A stretch of 64,000 nt of DNA from Prochilodus magdalenae (taxonomy: Eukaryota; Chordata; Actinopteri; Characiformes; Prochilodontidae), in assembly GCA_024036415.1 (NCBI GenBank), contig JAMWET010000674.1, positions 619,501 to 683,500 on the forward strand, in the 5' to 3' direction. The translations under genes and the position numbers were made by a program. A model generated the notes under the pieces. That model was not told the DNA's origin. It was given only the letters and a program-made list of their open reading frames with translations, and made no database searches. This document shows, piece by piece, positions 29,742 to 40,710 of the stretch. Each line of letters opens with the position of its first letter. The first letter of the stretch is position 1.

Positions 29742-30359
29742 ATGTGGTGGTCCATGCTAGCCCTGCTGCTCCTATTCTGCAGCCACACTTTGGCATTGCG
29801 ATCAGGTGACTTCTGCCCACAGAACAGCAACAAGGAGCAAGATGGTGCCAGGGTGGCAGACCCCACGCCCACTGTGGATCCCAAACTCTTCAACAAGAGA
29901 CGATACCGTTCACCGCGTGTGCTGTTTAGCGAACAGCCTCCTGATTCTGAACCTGCAGAGCAGCACGGGTCAGAGGGCACAAAAGGCCGGACGAGGCGGC
30001 GGGCTGGACAACAGCCCCAACACCGTGGAGTATATTCAGTGTGTGAAAGTGTCAGCTTCTGGGTGGGGAATAAAACCAAAGCAATGGACATTTCAGGTAA
30101 CGAGGTGATTGTGCTGCCTGACGTCATTATCAATGATGTCAAGAAGAAGCAGTACTTCTTTGAAACGACATGTAGCGGGGCCAGGCCCGCGGGCTCAGGC
30201 TGTCTGGGCATTGACGGACGCCACTGGAACTCTTATTGCACCAACTCACATACGTTTGTGCGGGCATTAACAACATTTAAGAACCTGGTGGCTTGGAGAC
30301 TTATTAGGATCAACGTGGCCTGTGTATGTGTGCTCAGCCGCAAGTCCTGGAGACAATGA
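29742..30359 (+). CDS. ngf: Nerve growth factor precursor
   Basis: Secreted neurotrophin that signals through TrkA and p75NTR to support neuron survival and growth. A single coding exon of 205 codons is seen. Residues 1-19 form a signal peptide ([17 protein letters not shown]). Residues 46-66 carry the conserved pro-region block [22 protein letters not shown] at 82-87 is a proprotein-convertase site. Residues 88-205 are the mature domain with all six cystine-knot cysteines (SVC, TTC, SGC, SYC and CVC with its two). HWNSYC, AWR and CVCVLSRK are intact. An acceptor (gctttttcacacag, exon start 29728) precedes the ATG, so the coding exon is joined to a non-coding leader, as in other NGF genes. 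I start at 29742 because the longer frame would need a GTG start and would read through that acceptor. The pro-region is shorter than in mammals. Whether this is the a or b teleost copy cannot be decided. Confidence 0.96.
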   Translation: MWWSMLALLLLFCSHTLALRSGDFCPQNSNKEQDGARVADPTPTVDPKLFNKRRYRSPRVLFSEQPPDSEPAEQHGSEGTKGRTRRRAGQQPQHRGVYSVCESVSFWVGNKTKAMDISGNEVIVLPDVIINDVKKKQYFFETTCSGARPAGSGCLGIDGRHWNSYCTNSHTFVRALTTFKNLVAWRLIRINVACVCVLSRKSWRQ

Positions 30360-30720
30360 CAACCTGCCTCATCACTACAGCTCTGACAAAAAGCCAATAT
30401 CACCTCATCGTAACAGCCTGACTGATGCAAATGGTGGTTCTCATGCTGGTGTTGTTATGTTTGTGATATGACATCATTCATGAGAACTCACTAATGAAAT
30501 AACAAAGCAGTTTATGAAGAAGGCATTCGTTCAATATGCCTCATTACTGTCAATCATATTATGGCTTTATATGACTTCATGTCAAGTCCTACAGTAGATA
30601 TTACAGCAGAATGTTTTTATTACACGATTAATTTTCCTGATGGACATAAATTGTTGCTTCCTTGATGACAGCACGAGGACTGCATGTATTGTACATAGGT
30701 TGTTATTGTTATTGTTATTT

Positions 30721-30726
30721 ATTAAA
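30721..30726 (+). terminator. Candidate ngf poly(A) signal (ATTAAA)
   Basis: First good poly(A) hexamer variant, 361 bases past the ngf stop, at the end of a ttattgttattg-rich tract. No AATAAA was seen before it. Confidence 0.45.
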
Positions 30727-33403
30727 TGTGGAGCATTATCTGTTACAGAAGGTGTAAATGTATAGACTGGAGTTATAGCTCCATATTTATTAACAGCACA
30801 GTATTACAATATTACAGCAAAGGGTCTTTGGGGCGTCCTTTTTCGAATGTGTGCAAGAGGAATGCCTTTGAAAAATGTGGACCTCCAGATGGCATCTGCA
30901 CTTATGGGCTGCATTTCAAAAATGCCTGGTGCGCTCTGTTATTTCAAGTATTCCAAAAATGACCAGCACAGGTCCAGTTACTCTCCAGCAGAACAAATGT
31001 AAAAGTTGAAGTTGGCATTAGGGAGTCAATATGCTGCACACCTCACTCCAGATGTGTTTTTATCTTGCAAGTATAAGGGAAGTGTGATATGGAGGTTTAC
31101 TCCAACAGTAAAAATGCTTCATGGTTCAGTAACGCCAACAAACAGGTTCGGATATAATCAAGAAGAGCTAACCTGTCAAAGCAACCACTTGCCTAGACAT
31201 CAAAAACAAATTCCAAATATGTGTTTTGCTCCAACCAGGTGCCTGTGTTTGCTTTGGCAGTGTGGAGAGGAATGCGAATGGGTCGTGGCTTGGTCAGTTT
31301 GACCTTGTCGGTGTTGGAGAACCGACATAACCCGAAAAGAGCAACACGTCAAAGGTCAGGTGCATGACCTAATGATGAGGTCATGTCTAAGGGCCTGGAA
31401 TCCTGGGATTTAGATCAAAGATCAAAGTTCTTTTGGACCAACAGACAGGACCATTAGCTTTATAGATTACTGATGAGGAACATTGGCGGCACTTGTTTGT
31501 GCTTTGTGATAGCTGGGTCATGCTAAGGGCCACGGTTATCCACACCATATCAAAGAGGTCTCATCTAGGGCAAAAGTTTAGGGTTCAAGTACTGACGTAT
31601 CTCTGACGTCTTAGGCAGGTTCATGTTTAACCTCCTAAAATCCTTTTGGTGAAACAGCACAAAACATGCAGAAGAGGGTAAGGGTTGTGGTTTCTGGTTT
31701 AGTTCAGTTACAGATTAAGAAGCCTGCTAAGTTGACAAACCTGAGCACATTGTATGACACGACGTATTCAGAACTCTGTTTCATGAGGTGGCACATAATA
31801 CTACTGGGGTCTTTGGCTCATGAGCAATATCAGCTTTTCCCATGAGTAGCAAAAGTCTCCATTGTCTTTCTGTCTGATCTTACACTTGTCTGGGAGAAAC
31901 AACAGATGTATTAAAGGGGACTTTCATCCATTTTCAACGTTTGATGTGCTTTGTTCAAGAGAAACTCATCAAAATTGTTGACAGTGGTGGTGATAGAAAC
32001 CTGACGTCCTGAGTGTAATGCCACAAAAAAAAACAGTCTGCTGCCTGTTAAACATCAGAGCCTATAATATTTAAATTATTTATTAAATGAGTTATAATTA
32101 GTAACAATATTAAATTGAATTATCCCCGGTCCTCAAAATATCAACAATGTGACACAGATCTGGTTGCATATTCAGTAAGTCTATAAACTGATATGATTAC
32201 ATTTATATGCTAGATCTATACAAATTCACAGGTTTTAAATATTATATATAGGAATATAATATAGGAAGACTGGAAGCTTAAGAAGAAGTGTGACCAGGAT
32301 GAAGAACATCAGAGTCTTCGATAGCTCTGACTGGTAAAGCATCACTGCATCATTATGTAGTATTATATAACCAATCAAAACCAGTGATCGGGAGCTTTCT
32401 GTCAGTCATATAAACATCAATCAATAGCCATCCAGCCTAGAGGAGCTTTAGGTTACCAGTCATTTCAAAGGGCTAGGTAGACATACAGCTGTCAGCCACA
32501 TAACTCATTCTCTTTGATGGCAGCATGATTACTATTCTCTCATTACTGAGCTAAAGGCACAGGATTTCCTGTTCTTTTGTCACAAAATATTACTAATTAC
32601 ATCACCACATGGGATATTGTGTGAGATTATACAAAACCTCCAATGACTTGATTAACAACCTGAGAAATCATTCTTCACATTCATTCTTTAGGTTTGGGGG
32701 ATATTGTTTGTAGAACAGCTCTCTGGGGAAAAGAGTGAGCACCTTTAAATTCAGTGCCACTCTACATAGAATAATAATGAGATTAACGTGAATTACGGGT
32801 TACAGTATCATAAACCTTCATCAGATTATCAGACCATGACAACGGACAGCTTCATAGCTGCAGCAGCAATTATAAAACGTTAACTGGAAATCCAACCAGA
32901 CTCGAACAAGATCTCGATGTAAGACGTGTAGCTCCTGAAATGGATAACCAAAGCACACTGTCGCCCCCTCGTGTTTATTTGGCGCAAGTGCATTTTACAT
33001 GAAAAGACACTTCTAAATAAAATTACAGGTTTTAGGACACTCGCGTGTATATATAATAAATTTACCATACATATATCTAATGAGCCACTAATGAGAGACT
33101 TTCCCCTGGAAGTAAATTCAACTCTCAATGTATGACATTATATTACCACATATGGATGTGGGGGTATTTAACTTTATATTTATATTTGAAGTTGCTAATT
33201 TATATATATCCAGGGGCATATACATATACAAACATATAACACACATGTAACACATATGTTTATGACACAGGATAGAAACATTGTTCACACATGGAACATT
33301 CCTCCACATGCTTTGTAATCAAGTGACAATTTAAAGTGACACAAAAGCTACATGAATACACTGTAAACATGCTAATGGAATCAGTAAAAAGCATATGTGC
33401 CAC
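30727..33403. other. Intergenic, no gene recognised
   Basis: DNA downstream of ngf. Short open frames only, with no recognisable repeat family. Confidence 0.5.

Positions 33404-33465
<62 letters not shown>
33404..33465. repeat. (TA)n microsatellite
   Basis: About 60 bases of alternating A and T with one C interruption near the left end. Confidence 0.95.
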
Positions 33466-33469
<4 letters not shown>

Positions 33470-35240
33470 AAAATATTGTATTATAAAAATCCTCTTATAC
33501 ATATGTATAGTTCATTTTGTGTATAAAAAACAGGTTAACTGTTCATTATGGATAGGAAATGAAATATATATTTGAGTTGTTGGCTACACAAACTATGACC
33601 CCTGATTGTTATTACTACTATCAATAACAAAGTTTCACATCAAGACAGGCTATATGTCTGTGTTTATGCAGGCATTTTGCATTTGTTGGAATCCTGCGTA
33701 TGCTGCCAGTTCTGGTCCATTATTATTCTAAATTATTTTAGAACATTTCCCTTAGTTACCTTCTGATTTTGCCACATATATTAAGCTTCTCAAACTCAGT
33801 TTTATAAACACTATTGGAAAGATTACAGGGCCTGTATTGTTGTTATTAGTAATACATTTTGTTGAATGTAAAGACAAGATTATCACTTGACTATTCCGCG
33901 GAATGCCCCCAGTGTGACCCCATGTTGACAGACAATGCCATCTTAGTGTGAAAGTAAGGGCTGACAGTGACTGTGAGTGATGTATTGTTCAGTGAAAGAG
34001 TGGGAGAATGAGGAGCTCTCTGAATGTCTGGTCACACTGGGAGACTATAGACCTTGTACTTGCAAGATCTTTTCACAATCTAAAAGCAATAAGAGAAATA
34101 AATTAATCTCTTTGTATCAAACACCCAGATAACACAGTGCTGTTCACACTACTAAGGATTTGCTGGTCTGAGGGCATCAACTGTGGTGAGGAAAGCAGAG
34201 TTTGACACCAAAACATTGTCTCACAAATATAAAGTGAAAGTGTGAAAGTGAATAAAGTAGGTCAGAGGGAGTGTCATTATTAACCTACTTGAGGAACATG
34301 AACACATCCCTGTGAATAGGGGTCAATGCATTTAGAAAGAATTGAGACACACAACATATTCAATATGCAGCATCATAATTTCAGATTTCAAAATAGACAC
34401 TTTAAAAACATAAAAATCACGGTGGTCACTGACCCTTCTGCTGGAGAACTATGTCCTGCAGGGTTTAGTTCCTACTTAAATCCAACATGCCTCTTCCCTA
34501 ACCAATTCTAATGCATTTGAACACGCCAGTCAAGGACTTCTGAATAGTTTAACAAGCTGGACCAGGTATGGAACATAGATACTGGAACTAGTGCTTTTGG
34601 CACTTTTACAGGAAGATAGCTTAGGACTCGTGTTTATGACCACTGCTATCATGAAAAGAGGTCACACTACACGTGGTAACAGTATAGTAGTGTAGTTGGA
34701 TATGGAAAGTCAGGGCGGAGGAGGCTAACTCGATAAGCAGCTTTCACAAGGAAAGATTGAAAAAAAAACACCTGCTGATAATTCTGAAGCTCTGTTTGCA
34801 AGCTGATCCTCACATGAAAATATCTCTCAATATCTTGTAAGCAGTATGTATCATTTTTAGTTTAGCTTAAAACATTACAACAAGAAAATACTCTAGAGAA
34901 AATGAAGAAATAACAGTTCTGTTGCTATGCTAAGATGTCTATCTAAACAACTAGCTCTGGCCCATCCTGTCTCATAATACCACATACCGCAAAAGGTGAT
35001 AGTGAACCACTGTATTGTTGAGTCTGCTATGAGTCCAACCTGAGAGGATAAAAAAGTAGCACTGACCAGGCAGCACAATCTATTTAAAGATTATACAGAT
35101 TATACACAGTCAAGTCACATTGTTTCCACAGACTCTTAACCAATTGAGCCCCTTGATCGTCATGCACGCTCTAAGGATTTTCTTGGAAATGAATCGCTAC
35201 TGGCTGCTTTCAGCAAGAAACCACTTTCAGCAGCAAAAAA
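33466..35240. other. Intergenic, no gene recognised
   Basis: AT-rich non-coding DNA. I see no supported feature. Confidence 0.5.
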
Positions 35241-35244
35241 GTGA

Positions 35245-35307
35245 TATATAAACAAGCGAAACACGAGTGAGCATCGGCATTGCTTTCCATCACTGGAGAT
35301 TATCTTG
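35245..35307 (+). promoter_or_regulatory. TATA box followed by exon-like donor
   Basis: A consensus TATATAAA at 35245-35252 is followed about 55 bases later by TTG and the donor gtgagt (exon end 35307). The spacing allows a very short first exon starting near 35280. It lies 1.6 kb upstream of the tspan2 ATG and could be an alternative leader or chance. The acceptor-like cag before the tspan2 ATG (36906) has a poor pyrimidine tract. Confidence 0.25.
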
Positions 35308-35935
35308 GTGAGTAAAAGGATGTAATGTTTGGTAATGTATCTCCTAGAATGGTAAGTAAACAGATATGAATGCTAACACTAAGGAGGAGGGACTGTGCAG
35401 TCTTTCTTATAATAGGGCTGGTGAGGGTAGTCCAGCGGGTCTGATAGTTGGGCTCAACTTCTGACCAGTGACTCTAGGAGATTGTGCGGACTGTGGATTT
35501 TTCATCAAAATTATTATTTGCTATAGCCATTATGTTCGCCTCAGATATTCTCTAGCTGGAGTGGAAAGTCTGTTTGTCGTTATCTCTGTCTGTTCTGAAA
35601 TAAATGTGAAATGATTTATTGGTTTTCTGTTAAAATTAGTTATCATGGTCTAGAAAATAATAAGCCAACTGCAGTCTGCTTTAGAACTGCAGTACATATT
35701 ATAACTGCTTGCTGTCAGTATGAGATAAACCTTTTAAACTGAATGTGCTTTTTATCCTAAACAATATTGTAGTAAACATGTGTCAGGATATGAACTACGG
35801 ACTTCTGTCCGCTCAGTTTAATACCAATGTTAATGCAGCATCTTTTACAAATGTTTCATTTTCATATTTTCCAGTTTTTACTGTAAGAATTAACCTCATG
35901 TGCACAAGAAATTTGGAAGATTAGCCTAGGCATTA

Positions 35936-36430
35936 GGAACAGGGGGTTGATACCTAAATGTCAATACTAGTTAGTAAAAAATTATTCTGGTCCAAAAAAT
36001 TTGGTTTCATTGGTTTAATTATTTAGTATGACAGATGTGTAAACTATCACACAAACAAATTGCTGCTGTAACTGATGACATAGCATAGGGGCTATGTATT
36101 CTTCCTCTGTGACTATTCAAAACATAACATTTTAAAGATTAAGCTAATGAGTTCACAGTTACTGAATTTACTGAAGTTTCAGTTGGCGTAAAGCACTAGT
36201 TTAGGTGAATACACAATTTGAACAATATTAAACACTGAATAAAATTGTGTGATGCTATTAAAATATGTAAAGAGAAAACTTGAATTTCTGAATGTTTATT
36301 TAATAGTCACAATAATAATGAAATTTTCTGTTTCAATTTTGTTCACACTTACCATTTGTCATTGTTAAAATGGCATACTTTAAAGTATTTTTACCAGAAT
36401 ATTAAAATCAGTGGTATCGCCCATCCCTAC
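35936..36430. mobile_element. hAT-like MITE with 9-bp flanking repeat
   Basis: The perfect 9-mer taggcatta sits on both sides (35927-35935 and 36431-36439). Just inside, the left end reads acagggggttgatacc and the right end, inverted, gtagggatgggcgatacc, so the termini are imperfect inverted repeats. Both continue into AT-rich matching sequence with ggtaaaaa or gtaaaaaa words. hAT transposons make 8-bp duplications, which this fits with one extra matching base. It is 495 bases and non-coding. Immediately outside the right border, ggtggaattgcccacccctac resembles a second terminus of the same style. Confidence 0.7.
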
Positions 36431-36689
36431 TAGGCATTAACCGGTGGAATTGCCCACCCCTACTTTTCACGAGTAGGCATATAACTGTTGTTTTGGGTCA
36501 TGTGATCCGCCGATATCCAATCACAAAGCAGAACGGAAATACATAACTAGCTCGTAAACAAACAAGGTTAATTTTTTGGCCTGTCGTTTCGTAGTACTTT
36601 TAATACGTTTGTAAGCTTGTGAAGTAGAAAACATTTTCAGGCCAAAATGTGTAAATATCATCTGTAATTTAGTGTCTGGACTCTAATGA

Positions 36690-36910
36690 AGGTGGCTCGC
36701 TCCGCCCTGCTGCGGGCGGTGGGTGGTGCAACCGCCAGGGCGCGTTAAACTCAGCCTTTCTCTTGAGGAGGAGACTGCTTGGCTTTGACTACACGCTCAC
36801 CAACAGATAGTCTGGTCTGAGTAGCTGTTCGTTTAGCTCGACTTGGAGAAATACTCTGTGCTGTAAAGCCACACATTTTGGTCTATACGGAGGGCGGAAC
36901 CACAGGCAAA
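36690..36910 (+). promoter_or_regulatory. tspan2 promoter / 5'UTR
   Basis: The most CpG-rich stretch for several kilobases, ending at the tspan2 start codon. Two opposed GC boxes, ccgccc (36702-36707) and gggcgg (36714-36719), form a perfect 6-bp inverted repeat around a 6-base spacer. A further gggcgg lies close before the ATG. No clear TATA box is present. The exact transcription start is unknown. Confidence 0.55.
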
Positions 36911-39900
36911 ATGAGCAAAGTGCAAGGCGGCATGAAATGTGTGAAATACCTGCTTTTCTTCTTCAACTTCATCTTCTGGGTAAGTGTGCTTCTCGCCTAT
37001 TTCTGAAGGTTTCCTGTTAGATGGGTTGTGTGGGTTCCACCTGGTGAACCGGACCATTCAGACTACATTACTCGTACAATTAACGGAGATATCAGGGATT
37101 CCTATGGGTTTGCTTGCTTGCGTGCTGCAACTGGTGCACGCACACCACCCATGGCTCTGGATGGTATGCCCTAGTTGAGCCTATGAAAGGATTTTCCCTC
37201 TCTTTAAGAAGTGAACGCTTTGTATTCGCGGTTATATGGTTTAATTGGAGGTATAAAACTCATTCCCCCTTTATCTTATCGCGGTGCCCGCTAGCAACAG
37301 ATGTGCTTTGTCTGTTGTGCGGAGTGTGTTGCTCGGTGAGCTGCCTGCCAGCAGTGCAGTAGGTGCTGCTGTAGTAGACTCAGAGCGATGCAGGTGGAAA
37401 GAAATGGAAAGATGGTGACAGAAACCCATTCGTGCGTTGTTCCTTCGTGATGTGAATGCTTTGCATCTGCAACGAAGGGATCAGAATCTGTCTTTACCAG
37501 TTTTGAGTACTTATTCACACAGTTTGTGACAGTCTTTGGATCAATTGTGTTGACAGGTGGTTTAGTGGCTATACTGGGATGCTGTACTGGGATGCCACAC
37601 TAGATGTGTGCCCCCACCCACACAGAAATCTGATAAGGATATTTGACTTGTATTAGCATGTATGGATTTCCCCTAGGTTCCTCCTGTATTTGACACATAT
37701 GGACCCACTTGGGACATATATATTTCAGCCACATGTTACTGTACGTGTAACACATATATTTAACATGTGATACAAAGCATAATTCATATATGAATTATTA
37801 TATGTTACTGTATGTGATGTTACCTAAGTTGTGCATTGAAATATGAAATTCTTTAAAATATTGTTCCCATTTAAATTGTTTAATATTTCAAAGCAAACAC
37901 ATCATATAGTAACAGTTATTACTGTACAGGGGGAAGGAATAAACCATGTGTATATGTAAGATCCTTATATGATGCATATATGTCCAATATTTGAGTGCAT
38001 GTATACAACATGCATATGTTTTGGACAAATATGCCTGACCTTTATATTGTATGTACATATCGTCACTGTCCAATTAAAAACTCAATTTTTGTTGATGTTT
38101 ACTTTTATGCATCATTTGAACACAGCATCCGCTGTCTGCATTCCATTGATTCCACCTTTTTGACTTACGTTAAAGGTAAATTAGTTTTTTGCCCTCTCCT
38201 GTAAAGTTGCCATTTTGGAGATACTTGTTTTTCTTTGAACAGCAATGATATCAGATTTTTGTATTGGCCTATTTGGACTTTACTGTGTGTGTTCCTGCAA
38301 AGGGGAGACATTCATGAAATGTTATTGAAGTCCTCTTCTCTGTGTGTATTGCTATGGCTGCGACAGGAAAAGACAAACAGTAAGATGGAGAAACCTCCCT
38401 GTTCATGACCCATCTTTTTCTAAATCTCATATAGAATCGCCTATGTGAAACGGTCAAGTTTGTTGTGACATTTCCTGCTTAGGCAATGAACAGCAGAAAT
38501 GCTGCTAACTTATCCCACAGAATTTCCATGCCTGAGAATTAGTGTGTTTGACAGAACAATAACAAATATTTACAGACAGATTGACACACGTCCTGAATGT
38601 TTCATTGCATGCAAGGATTTTTTGACAGTAGTGTACTTTTGCTTATTGGTTGTGTCCAGCAACGCCTAATTCCACAGCCTTTATAATAGGTTTTATTTGT
38701 TTGTTGTTGTTGTTTGTTTGTTTTTTTTTTCCATTACCTCTTGCTCTACACAACTACCAGGTTTGTTAGTCTGGTCAGTGAAACTACCCTTTAATCTCTT
38801 GAAAGGTTACTGAAACTGAAATAGTTTGTGTTTTATAGCCCTAGGCAATAAATATAAGATGGTGTACTTGTATAGTACATTTTACAGCACATCTTTATCT
38901 GATATGGAAAGGCTTATGGGCTAAAGGGTAATTAGCATGTGAGGTATAGGGTTTAACCTTGACCTAGAGAATGATGTTTGAATTATCAGATATCGCAACA
39001 CATTTGTCAACTAATTAAAATGATCATTTTTTTGTATTAAATACTGTTATGTTGTTAAACTGGATTACATCTTGGGTTGTCTACGTTTTCTTTAATCTGG
39101 TTTGACTTCATACCTCAAGGTACTCAAGATAATTAGTCCTGTTTCACTTTCTTTCTTTCTATCATCTTTCAAGCATCCAGTTTTCATGAAATTTACCTGG
39201 ATTACAGTCCCGCTTGAAGTCTTCTGAAACTAATCACCGTGTAATGGGGACAGTCTTAAATGTTTATTTAACCTATGCAACGAGTCAAACAGCTTCAACC
39301 GGTTCTGTAGCTAAACGAATTTTAATAGGCTTCTTCCTGGTAATAGGGTACTGTGAGGCAGAAAGTCACCTTTAAGCAAATAAGAAACGGTGTCCATTCT
39401 GCTTCTGAGTGATGGAAACTTCATGGTTCATTTCAGAGAAGGTCCACTGGTAACTTTATCACATGCCTTTGCTGCAAGCTAACAGGGGTTTTCCATAAAT
39501 GCAGTTATTGTCAGTAATCTGCTATTTTTAAATATAGTTCTTGTTTCCTAAGCAACTTTTTCTTTCCATTTTGACCCTCAGCAAATATTTTAAAGTGACA
39601 GAGGATTCTACACAGAGAATTAGATTTAAAACGATGTAGTGTTAGATGTTTCAGAAATTAGAAGATAGTGATGGAACTAGCTCACATTTAAAAATCTAGT
39701 TAACATACAATCAACAAAAATCTGGAGGTGGGGCTGAAGGGTTTGGCACGAACGTCTAACTGTGATTTAATTTTTATTTATTTTTTTTTTTTGACGGATA
39801 TTACAGTTGCATGATGCATCTAGGACTTTCAGGAGAAGTTGTTGCATGTAAGTTATTGGCCATTTAGTGCAAGTTTTTTATTGTAAGGAAGTATTTCAGA

Positions 39901-40654
39901 GGAGATTAGGGTTACAACTGAAATTTAAAATAAAACCACTTCTTAAGCCGTGACATTTCAGCCTGTAGGTCTGGCTCCTAGACTAAAACTTTGAAATAAA
40001 CTGCTCATTTATCATTTTAATATTTCCTTCAATCTCTTTCCTTGAGAAAGAGAAGAGGAAATGGTTGCAGTTGATAAGGGAGTTACAATTGGGGTCTAAA
40101 GTCCAGCACTGTTTGCCTTGAAACAGAAAGTTCATGTGCACAACCTATGACTAAAGTAAATATGGTTTTATATTCAGTTTAATAAAACACAATATTCAAG
40201 TCACATCAACATGATCTCAAAAAAGTGTTAGATTCTATATCAAAGGAAATTCACAAAGGTTTAGTTAGATTAGCTAGCATATTTTTTAAGAGGACTAAAT
40301 TGTAGCTCACCTTTCAACTGCAGATGTTTCCTTATTTCTTTTCAATCACAAGGAAAGAGCTAGGATAGTTAATTGAGAAGTTTTTTGGACTGGATTCAAA
40401 TAACAAGGAAGACAGAACTGTGGCATGTTGTAAAGATGAAAGCTTCAGAGGCGTAGTAGAGGTTTGGACCTGGACATGTTAACAAGCAGATTGGAGTAAA
40501 CAAAATTTAATCCGTTTCAACCTACAATGGTACCTGAATAAATAAGGAAGCAAGTGTATTTACAAGTTCTGAGATTGTTATTTTGCCTTTCTGTTGCCAC
40601 CACACCTGAACTAAAGTTCTACTTTGGGAGTAAGGGTGGCGAAGCTGAGATGAG

Positions 40655-40710
<56 letters not shown>

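Noticed and set aside
29720..30211. Long minus-strand open frame opposite ngf
   Set aside because: It is a shadow of the ngf coding exon in the other strand, with no motif or splice context of its own.
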